Source: Acidobacteriaceae bacterium
GTDB lineage: Bacteria; Acidobacteriota; Terriglobia; Terriglobales; Acidobacteriaceae
Assembly (NCBI GenBank): GCA_030042915.1
Contig: JASHYS010000361.1
Coordinates: 1-6,039, forward strand
Reading direction: 5' to 3'
DNA length: 6,039 nucleotides
Each line of letters opens with the position of its first letter. The first letter of the stretch is position 1. The notes below the pieces were generated by a model that made no database searches, was not told the DNA's origin, and was given only the letters and a program-made list of their open reading frames with translations. The position numbers and the translations under genes are program-made. Shown here piece after piece: positions 5,673 to 6,039 of this stretch.

Positions 5673-5693
5673 TTCGCAATTCGCAATTCACAG
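5673..5693 (+). repeat. 7-bp tandem repeat, TTCGCAA family
   Basis: TTCGCAA occurs twice in tandem (5673-5679, 5680-5686) followed by a degenerate third copy, TTCACAG (5687-5693). Similar words are common in acidobacterial spacers as far as I recall. It lies in the 121-bp non-coding stretch between the VOC stop and the hydrolase remnant, which otherwise shows nothing I can name. Confidence 0.6.
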
Positions 5694-5779
5694 AAAGCTG
5701 CGGTGGTTCTGGATCGGAGGCCCTCTGGAACCACTGCAGCCGCCGGCGCTGCCGATGCGTCAAGCCAGATGCTTCTTCT

Positions 5780-6039
5780 CTTGCCGGTTGAAGCGGCGGC
5801 AAAATCGATTGACGCCGCCACATCGGCGAGTGATTTTTCCATGTTGAGCTTGGGGAGCAGGCTCATCGCCTTTTGCATGTCGTCGCCCTCGTAGTTCAGC
5901 TCAATGCCGGCCTGAATACGGTCGAAGAGCGCGGGCGCGACGGCGAAAAATCCGTCGCGGGCGTAACCGTCGGCCACCGAGCGGATGTGTGCGTTGACTC
6001 CGAAGATCTCCTGGATGACAACCAGTCCTGCAAAAACCT
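5780..6039 (-). pseudogene. Dienelactone hydrolase-family protein, 3'-truncated remnant (also cut by window edge)
   Basis: On the minus strand, entering from the right edge, 86 codons read as the first half of a dienelactone hydrolase-like alpha/beta hydrolase. They include VVIQEIFGVNAHIRSVADGY, where the Glu of QEIFG matches the family's active-site Glu, then GFFAVAPALFDR, EGDDMQKAMSLLPKL and DVAASIDFAAASTGK. Relatives would continue with a strand and the nucleophile elbow G-x-C-x-G. Here the similarity stops at the Lys codon 5780-5782, and the frame runs on as RRSIWLDASAAP through non-coding repeats into antisense of the VOC gene, stopping at 5549-5551. Neither other minus frame restores the family sequence, so this is loss of the 3' half rather than a simple frameshift. 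The nucleophile Cys, Asp and His would all be missing, so the product should be inactive. A naive gene call would give a chimeric CDS 5549-6039. Confidence 0.7.

Noticed and set aside
5673..5693. TTCGCAA tandem copies as a CRISPR array
   Set aside because: The units are 7 bp with no spacers and only two exact copies.
5659..5779. Simple one-base frameshift in the hydrolase
   Set aside because: The other two minus frames after 5780 (one with EEASGLTHRQRR, one hitting TGA quickly) do not resume hydrolase sequence; truncation fits better.

Overview
The window is GC-rich (roughly 60%) bacterial chromosomal DNA. A soil-type acidobacterium is the best guess. That rests on gene style (REC-PAS-kinase next to a hybrid kinase, periplasmic cupin, ACS-type MFS carrier, COG3324-like VOC protein) and on short intergenic repeats built from GGGACC/GGGACT and TTCGCAA words, which I associate from memory with acidobacterial spacers. 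No phage, transposase, CRISPR, tRNA or rRNA is visible. The taxonomic call is inference.

Left part (1-1819, plus strand): the last 52 codons of a receiver domain, almost certainly the C-terminus of a hybrid histidine kinase or a response regulator, are followed 45 bp later by a complete REC-PAS-histidine kinase. Together they look like a phosphorelay module. The kinase's own receiver has lost the conserved lysine that the upstream receiver keeps.

Middle (1820-2785, minus strand): a short-chain dehydrogenase resembling dihydropteridine reductase, with Ala where most SDRs have the catalytic Ser, is followed by a possible 58-residue secreted peptide of unknown role. These converge with the kinase.

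Right-centre (2941-5008, plus strand): diverging from the SDR is an exported two-lobed cupin, then a major facilitator of the anion:cation symporter type. They probably form one transcription unit, with a strong nested inverted repeat in the 94-bp gap. The pairing suggests uptake and periplasmic handling of a small organic acid or sugar acid, but nothing fixes the substrate.

Right end (5009-6039): a 284-bp leader precedes a small VOC-fold protein with a good ribosome binding site. Short repeat words of one family sit on both sides of it in opposite orientation, and the left copy supplies the MFS stop codon. Beyond it, on the minus strand, a dienelactone hydrolase-family gene enters from the right edge. 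Its homology stops just before the expected nucleophile elbow, so it looks like a 3'-truncated remnant. I found no clear undescribed multi-gene system. The most interesting points are the broken hydrolase with the repeat-flanked VOC gene, the Ser-less SDR, the half-degenerate bicupin and the nested hairpin.
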